Assembly: GCA_025330725.1 (NCBI GenBank)
Contig: JAIWND010000023.1
Coordinates: 62,001 to 126,000, forward strand
Length of the DNA stretch: 64,000 bases
From: Chlamydoabsidia padenii
Taxonomy: Eukaryota > Mucoromycota > Mucoromycetes > Mucorales > Cunninghamellaceae
Direction of reading: 5' to 3'
In this document: positions 57,361 to 64,000 of the stretch, piece by piece
Position numbering within the stretch: position 1 is the stretch's first letter
How the letters are laid out: every line of letters starts with the position of its first letter
Position numbers and translations under genes: made by a program
The notes under the pieces: generated by a model
Seen by the model: only the letters and a program-made list of their open reading frames with translations
The model's database searches: none
What the model was told of the DNA's origin: nothing

Positions 57361-58325
57361 GGATAACGACAACATTAACCTAAATGGACAAGCCAAAGGA
57401 CTCATTCTTGAACACTTATTAAATCTGGCTTGGACTATGGATTAATCTGATTGAATTTAGAAGCACGGTGATTGTGTCGACAAAGAAACATATCGTTATA
57501 CTCGGGTAACGTTAGCTAACATAAAGGATAGTTATGAATTCAAGCTCACCTCTCTCTTTTTTTTTTTTTTTTTTTTTTTGTATCAAGATCATTAAATCTA
57601 CAACAAAGACAAGAACATAGTTATGGTTTCAAGACACTCTGGCTACATAGTCTCGCGGCGACAGCAACTTTACACGATCCTCCATAACTACATGTAGGTA
57701 GTCACTCTATTAATGAAAAAGGCATTGGTATCTGATCTGACAGCATTGATTTACACTTGGCCTTACACTTCTCTCGGCTCAAGTATTATCAAACTCACAC
57801 GATTATTCTACTGGCACCACTATTGTTCCTGGGAATCTTCAACTGTGACCTCAGATCGTGGCGGAAAACATTAATCTGGACATATCCTTTGGCACATGGC
57901 GACTCTTGGACTGAATCGGTACTACATTGGGCTAATGACAGCATTGGAAAATCATTGGATAGATGGTTATCCCTTATGTGCGCAGACAAGGATCAAAACG
58001 AATGAACCAATGTTGGATACGGAATGGCAATTAATACTCAGACATGTGATGATGGCTATTCCCCTGTTTTGAATCATGTTATGAAGTTTACTTGATGCTT
58101 TGGTGACGATCACTACAGGAGGAATGGTGGATGGGGCTACTACTCGTTATCTTTAACAACGCGCATCGGTGTTTGGCAAGCCAAGTAATACGAACATTGT
58201 ACCGTGTTAGTATTGCCAACTCATTGTCTTTTATTATATCATATAACAAAAAAGACATCCTTAACAAGTTACATGATTATATTTGCAGCCGGATATACCT
58301 CTCTGAAACAAAATCTGATACTTGA
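57361..58325 (+). pseudogene. Decayed ORF with hydrophobic segment, unknown family
   Basis: From an ATG at about 57361 (MDNDNINLNGQAKGLILEHL), coding-like text stops at TAA after about 28 codons. It continues after a T-tract intron-like gap with TLATYCLAATATL-like text, then an 82-codon open piece (57757-58005) including IILLAPLLFLGIFNCDL and DSIGKSLDRWLSLMCADKDQ, and further pieces that change frame several times before 58325. The promoter-like region upstream and the splice-like gaps argue for a dead intron-containing gene rather than random ORFs. I do not recognise the family. Confidence 0.45.
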
Positions 58326-58590
58326 TATGAAAATAAAATAGGTAACAACAAACATTAAGACCGATGTCATTCTAATCTTACTTTGACCATATTTATTTAT
58401 CATCATCTACTAGGAATCTGTATACAACCATTCTCTCATATTATTAAGGTGTGCTGGCTCTATTTACATCTATCAAGAAATAAGGGTGTCATTCTGTACT
58501 TGTGATGCTCTCATGATCTTGTCAGTGTGCGGGACTTCAAAATTTGGCATCATAACTGGGCGGCAACGAAAAACTATTTATGCTTCTTCT

Positions 58591-58630
<40 letters not shown>

Positions 58631-58710
58631 TTTACCTCGATTCATTCCCCTTTCCCCCTCTTACCTCCCCCCTTTTTTACTTTATACACATTCATATACC
58701 ATACACTTGA
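58326..58710. promoter_or_regulatory. Upstream region of the NAPE-PLD-like gene
   Basis: GCGGGACTTCAAA (58529-58541) lies 169 bp before the ATG at 58711, then a long T tract (58598-58627) and a CT-rich leader. Confidence 0.5.
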
Positions 58711-60782
58711 ATGGCACAACTGTCACTTGTCATTAAACGGGTCTTGTACTCACATTTCCCCCTCCCTTTGGATCACCCCCTTACCATTCCTACACTCATT
58801 GTTGTGACATTCTTCTCCATTTTACTTTACTGGTATTCTCAAGTCACTCATGCTGCTAGTCTTATGGAAACAACTAGAAGACGAAGTATACACAAACGAA
58901 GACAACTGGAACGTCCTGAAGACCGTTTTGCCAGCTTGAAGGTAAGTCATAAAACTATTATCAATATATCACAAGTCCTGTTATTAATCATTATGTTCAT
59001 TCAATCCCGCTTATTCTACCGAACTGTTTGTAAGGTGGGGAAAAGGTTTGTCAATCCCTTTGAAGAGTGGCAGAATGTCGCTTTTTTGACAACAGCTCTC
59101 TTTTGGTTGCGTCGATGGAAAGGCAATGGTCTACCTAAAACACAAAAGGTACGTAGGCACCGGTATGATAAATGAATGGATTTGCTGACTTTGTTTTTAT
59201 CTTTATCTAGGAACTGGAACAATCATTACCTGTGCATATTCCAGCACTGGACCTCATCTTCACTGATTCTACCAACAACAATGATCAGCACAGGCTCAAT
59301 AGCACTTTATCAGCACCGACTATTTCCCAGCCCCCAGCACATGGCTCTGTTACTTTTACGTGGTTTGGGTAAGTACTCTATTCTCAAAACAATAAACAAA
59401 CAAACAGACAAACAAATAATGGCAAAATCAGATAAGTCAACCCTTCTATGCACTCTGGTATTTAGTACTAAAACTTTTTTTTATTTTTTATATCTTTTAT
59501 AGTCAGTCGACATGTTTAATTACAATGGATGGGTTGGCTATTCTGACAGGTAATAACAACAAAAAGGAGTTGGTCGAAATGAACCGGGTTAGAGGGAGGT
59601 AATATTGTGTTACTAAACTTTTTTTTTGGTGGCGTTACTACTCATTACTACTACCAATTATATAGATCCTGTATTCTCTCGATGCTCTGTCAATGATTAC
59701 CTTGGTCCTAAAAGGCTTCGACCTATTCCCTGCCCATTGAAAGATTTTGAAAAGGATTTGGATATTGTGCTGGTGTCGCACGATCATTTTGATCATCTAG
59801 GTAAGTATCCAAAAAAGGAAAAGGTGGGACAATGCGTATTCAAACACTTTTCTTTTTATGCATAGATGAAAAGGTCGTTTATCAATTGGGGGATTCTGTA
59901 ACATGGTATATACCGCTCGGACTGCGTGGTTGGTTTTTAAAACGCAAAGTGTCCAATGTGTAAGTGCATCAACAATTAAAAGTTAACATCTTGTGGCTAA
60001 TTTTTTTTTTTCCAATATATAGGGTGGAAATGGATTGGTGGCAAGAAACACGACATCACTCTAGACCGGACATTACAATCGCATGCGTACCTGCTATGGT
60101 AAGTGTTGGAAAAGACATTGTAAAAAGGTGATTTGGCTGCTTATAGACTCATATACATATTACTTTATTCTTCTCTTACAGCATTGGAGCGGATCACGAA
60201 CGCCGTTTGAAAAGAATGGAACACTTTGGGGTAGCTATGTAGTCAAAGGACAAACAAACGGTGTATTCTTTTGGTAAGTTGCTGATCTTGTATCAAAAAA
60301 AAAAAAAAAATGCTTATAGGACATGAAGTACTAATATGGATGCTTCTTTCGAATGATCTAGCGGGGACACTGGATACTCACCGGAACTGTTTAAAGCCAT
60401 TGGAAACATCTATGCTCCATTTACTTTGGCTGCCATTCCCATCGGTAGCTTCAAACCTGAACCTATGATGCAGCATGTTCATATGGGTCCAGAAGATGCG
60501 ATTAGGGTGCACGAAGATCTCAAGATGCCACGATTGTCTGTTGGTATACACTGGGGAACCTTTATGATGTCCGATGAACATTACTTGGAACCACCTCGAA
60601 CACTGGCAAGGTTATGGAAACAGCAACAGGATCAACAACAGTCCCCCGCCGCTGACTCGCCCTCTTTGTTAAATCAACCAAGCGACACCGTTCAAGATGA
60701 TCCTGCGCCTGCTAGTCAAGACAATCAACCATCAAGTCAATTCGTCACCACAGCATTCGGGGAAACGGTGATTTTAAATTAG
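58711..60782 (+). CDS. N-acyl-phosphatidylethanolamine-hydrolysing phospholipase D-like
   Basis: Nine exons (58711-58941, 59035-59148, 59211-59368, 59503-59549, 59666-59800, 59866-59959, 60023-60098, 60182-60273, 60362-60782) give 455 aa. An N-terminal membrane span (PTLIVVTFFSILLYWYSQVT) is followed by the metallo-beta-lactamase fold of NAPE-PLD: NPFEEWQNV, VTFTWFGQSTCLITMDGLAI, LTDPVFSRC, VSHDHFDHLD (HxHxDH zinc site), CVPAMHWSGSRTPFEKNGTLWGS-type text, GDTGYSPELF, IPIGSFKPEPMMQHVHMGPE and LSVGIHWGTF. Animal NAPE-PLD makes N-acylethanolamines; yeast Fmp30 is a mitochondrial inner-membrane relative affecting cardiolipin. The N-terminal span fits membrane anchoring; which compartment is unknown. 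The Gln/Pro-rich C-terminal tail is lineage-specific. Confidence 0.92.
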
Positions 60783-61672
60783 TATTAGTATTATATCTGT
60801 TACAGATGTTAGATGTTATTTTTATTACTAGTATAGTGTTTATGATTATTTTATATCAGGAGTGTTGAATAAAGTAATATGTGTATTCTATGTTTAGGAT
60901 TCCTTTATCTTTAAATGGAGATGACTTTATATCATCAAATTGACAATGTGTGATACATACGGAAGGTTGGGAAAAGTGATTGATGGAACACCGCCCCACT
61001 TTTTTTTTTTCCTTTTATCATCTTTAAATTTGGATCATAATAGATGGTACCCTTACCCATTGGCAATCACTCATCAGATACCAAAGGAAAAAAAAAAAAA
61101 AAAAAAAAAAAAAAAGGAAGGGGACACTTGACCTAATTATTGATACCACAGATCATTCTAACCAGCAAATTCCAAAGCATCTCATAGTCATCAAACGCAT
61201 TACCATAAATGATGTATGTTATACAATACTCTTATAAGACTTGTCGTCCTCATTATATAGTGTAGTTTGCGACATGGTCTACATATGGTGAAAGTCAAAG
61301 CAGGTCTGTTCCCGGAAAAATCTTGTGTCACTTCACTGCATTTTCATTCCAAAGTCAGAATATGACAATGATCTCTTTGCCCTATTGTATTCCCAGCCCG
61401 AGCGTTCCACTTTGTTAATTAATTTACGAATAACAAGACAAAATAGATAGTCAAAGATACATGTTTTATTATATGATGATATGCATGTGACGAAAAGATC
61501 TACTTTATCGCCCATGGACAAAAAAGGAAGTCGATTAAAGAGAGAGAGAGAGAGAAGATATATATATTTCAAGTAGTATAAAAAGTACATGATTACAATC
61601 AATAAAACTAAAACTACAAGGAGTGTGAGTGGGGAAAGACTATACTAATCAATGAGAAGGGGAGGAAGGGAT
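60783..61672. other. Convergent intergenic region
   Basis: Between the NAPE-PLD-like gene (+) and the LysM gene (-). AATAAA at 60869, an A tract at about 61086-61115, a GA repeat at about 61537-61555. No gene seen. Confidence 0.5.
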
Positions 61673-63096
61673 TTAAATGTAGTTTTGAATGTTACAGCTG
61701 CCACCTTCATAGATATCCACTTTGGTGATACGATGTTGTTTATCCAAAGTCTTGTAGTGGTTTTGCTTGTAAATATAGAAATCAATGTGATGACCACCAA
61801 AAGACCAGGACTTGTCATCGACGAGCAAACATCCATTATGCTTCTTTTTGGAGCCAGGGAGAGACCAACCGACCAATTGAGGGACATAAACCTTGGTACC
61901 TCTCTTCAAATCATTGGAGGCGATGGTGACATAGGGACGTAAAGGAGAGCCATTGGAAGTTAAACCATAAGGATCGTCATGCTTGTCGACTTCTTCAAAA
62001 CACTTGTAGTTGGAGCATGAGCAACCACCGAGATTCACAATCTTGGATCCAAGCACACCGGTACCTTCCATGACAAGAGCATCACCATAGTTTTCAGAGA
62101 CCTTGCCGAGAGATTTACCACTACAGGTCTTGATGGTCACTTTCTTCCCGCCAGATTTGTAAGCATCAGGGGTGGCGATCCAGTAGTAAGTGAAGGAAGA
62201 CTTGCTTTGGAGAAGTTTACGATGTTCCTTCTTGGCAGGTTGTTTCTTGGTGTGGGATGTCTTCTTCTTTTTGGGATGAGATTTCTTCTTGGCATGATGA
62301 GTGGGTTTCTTGTGAGAGACCTTGGAGGCGAGGTTGGACACCTTTTTGGAAATGCTGTTGTTGCCGGGCTTGACGCAGTAGGTTTTGCCATTGTCGAGAT
62401 TGTCGCAGCTTCCACGGTGGACTTTGGGATTCAGATCATAAAAGGTGTTCAAGCTGATTCCATTGGCCTTGGCAAGTTTGACACAAGTGTCAGAGCTGGT
62501 GACTAGAAGAATTGAGAAAAAAAAAAAAAAAAGATTGTCAGTCATTAGCTAGTTGATGGGGGAGTGTGTCAATTACCTTTGTGAGTTTTAGCGCAGCCAC
62601 TTGAAGAGTGATCCCCACCAGAGGATTCGGATCCAGTACCAATACAGTATTTCTTCCCATCATTCAAATTTGTACATTTATGATTAACTTGAGGATTCCA
62701 GGAGTAGAATTGATCAAGCTTGATACCGTACTTCTTGCTGAGGTTGATACAATTGTCGTTTCCACTAACTAACAGAGATAAAGAGAGATCAACAAAAGGA
62801 TGATTACGATAAGATAGCTTTTTTTTTTTTTTTAACTTACCAGTATGGTACTTGTTACATTCAGCACGTTTAACTAATTCAATAGTAGTTTCAGAGATAT
62901 CAGCATCCGAGGAATAGTTATCACGTTCAACAAGTTCAAAGTCGGCTTCAGGAGTATCTTCGTCACCAAAGGCAGAGAGGTAATAGTCAGAGTAAGCTTG
63001 AGGAGTAGTAGCAATATCAGTAGATTGTTGGGCAGATACAAATCGAGCTGTTGCAAGCACGAAAAGTCCAAGAGTAGATAAGGTGGGTAGGTGCAT
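61673..63096 (-). CDS. Secreted LysM protein with C-terminal 3D/RlpA-like domain
   Basis: Three exons (62841-63096, 62577-62768, 61673-62502) give 425 aa. A signal peptide (MHLPTLSTLGLFVLATARFV|SAQ) and an acidic propeptide ending LVKRAEC (possible KR cleavage) precede two LysM modules: NCINLSKKYGIKLDQFYSWN...KKYCIG and TCVKLAKANGISLNTFYDLN...KTYCVK. A Lys/His-rich linker follows, then a double-psi-barrel-like domain with YYWIATPDAYKSGG, RPYVTIASNDLKRGTKVYVP and SWSFGGHHIDFYIY, whose two Asp fit the 3D pattern. LysM modules bind chitin or related glycans, so a cell-wall or secreted chitin-binding role is likely; the barrel domain might act on glycan. Of two AG acceptors at intron 1, the first (before TTAGTGG) keeps frame. 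Confidence 0.85.
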
Positions 63097-64000
63097 TCTA
63101 ACAAGTCAGGAAGTAATTGTTGAAGTAATGAAGGTGGTGAATGACAAAAGTAACAAGTAGAGTGTCGTGTAATAGTCAACGGTAGTACCGCTGAAAAGGG
63201 TTATAGAGAATAAGAATGAGGGGAAGGGGGGGGATTGGGGTTGATAAAAAAAAAGGATAAAGAAGAAGAAGAAGAGCGAAAGAAAAGGAAACCCGCCAAA
63301 AAGTCTATATTTATTGAAATCCAGCACCGGGATTTGAAATTTGAAAAAGTTACACGACGTAGATTGCATTACTTTGTTCCTTGTGGCCAAGATATTTTCT
63401 TCGAGTTCCATTTTCCTATTGCCCATTGTAGGATATTTTCCCATTTCTTTTTTTGAACCACTTGATCGATTTACTCAATGTTGGGGTTTCAAGTCCATTT
63501 GAACAAAGGCATGAAAGCAAATAAAAATCTTGACCCCTTTTTCTTTTTTCTGTAGAGTAGATGACAGGAAGGAAGTCTTGATCTAAAGAGAAGCCAAACC
63601 TGTTTGACATTCTGCTTCTTTCCCTATTTCGTTTTGAAAACGGACATGGAAAAACGAACAAAAGAAACAGTATAGATTTGGTAATGTCGGGATTTTAAAA
63701 TTTTCGAAATGAATAGTTATCCATGTGTCACTACCAAGGAAAAATAAGCTCGTGGGATAGGGACAAGGTTGTTTAAAAGCTCATTCTATTGGTCGAGGTA
63801 TATTACCAACCCAATCGCACCTACTCATCTTTCTTTTCTCTTTTTCCTCTTCTTCTTTTTCTTAAGTGTGGAAAAAATGATGTATAGGTGAAAGCATATT
63901 ACTTGGTAGCACAGCTTGTAGAAACGAGTTGGTCAAAGCCACGATTTGGAACATTGTGATATTAACAACCTATAGACTTGTTTCTTTTTTTTTTTTTTTT
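63097..64000. other. Upstream region of the LysM gene
   Basis: No further gene seen. Motif copies CCGGGATTTGAAA (63327-63339, 230 bp before the ATG) and TCGGGATTTTAAAA (63687-63700). The purine-rich stretch 63245-63290 is the complement of a CT-rich leader. Confidence 0.45.

Overview
This window looks like a nuclear contig from an early-diverging filamentous fungus, most likely Mucoromycota (Mucorales-like). The DNA is AT-rich. Genes carry many short GT-AG introns (about 50-110 bp), codon use is CAA/GAA-rich, and the content includes a fungal eEF3, a Cables-type cyclin-box protein and a LAM/Sip3-type lipid-transfer protein. No bacterial, viral or organellar genes were recognised. Exon structures below were rebuilt by hand; every model called complete sums to a multiple of three.

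Layout. 1-5.4 kb: 5'-truncated BAR-PH-GRAM-VASt-TM protein (+). 6.7-7.8 kb: decayed ORF. 8.2-11.0 kb: a protein made only of the C-terminal part of NOT1 (+). 11.3-15.8 kb: V-ATPase subunit F (-), an unknown protein (+), the CAAX protease Rce1 (-), Pmp3 (-). 16.7-23.2 kb: unknown basic/SIM-containing protein (-), tetraspanin (+), Zn2Cys6 transcription factor (+), small Ser/Thr-rich protein (+). 24.6-31 kb: YANK-type kinase (-), 1-acylglycerol-3-phosphate acyltransferase (+), Cables-like cyclin-box protein (+), unknown phospho-rich protein (-). 31.5-33.5 kb: secreted, probably GPI-anchored HEXXH metalloprotease with an interrupted 5' part. 33.6-39.6 kb: gene-poor repeat island with inverted tandem repeats flanking three near-identical units. 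39.7-45.3 kb: two tandem secreted phosphoesterases (-) separated by decayed sequence. 45.6-51 kb: 18-exon CBP80 (-) and a membrane-anchored SRPBCC/START-like protein (-). 51.3-56.7 kb: eEF3 (+) and a LOA1/Vps66-type acyltransferase (+). 56.9 kb: tRNA-Leu(CAA) (-). 57.4-58.3 kb: pseudogene. 58.7-60.8 kb: NAPE-PLD-type hydrolase (+). 61.7-63.1 kb: secreted LysM plus 3D/RlpA-like protein (-).

Several neighbours act on lipids and membranes (LAM protein, AGPAT, LOA1, NAPE-PLD, SRPBCC protein, Pmp3, Rce1, tetraspanin), and a second group is secreted (metalloprotease, two phosphoesterases, LysM protein). They are separately transcribed and I infer no operon-like unit.

The most unusual signal is a short composite motif, roughly TTTNAAA(T/C)(C/G)CCGC in either orientation. 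I counted more than 30 copies in 64 kb. For at least ten genes a copy lies about 60-125 bp before the start codon, and other copies sit in introns. It is neither a tRNA B-box nor a simple repeat, and it may be a major core-promoter element of this lineage. Other observations include two GC-AG introns with the same donor, the free-standing NOT1 C-terminus, an intron inside an eEF3 P-loop, a DFG-to-DFS kinase, and the inverted-repeat island.
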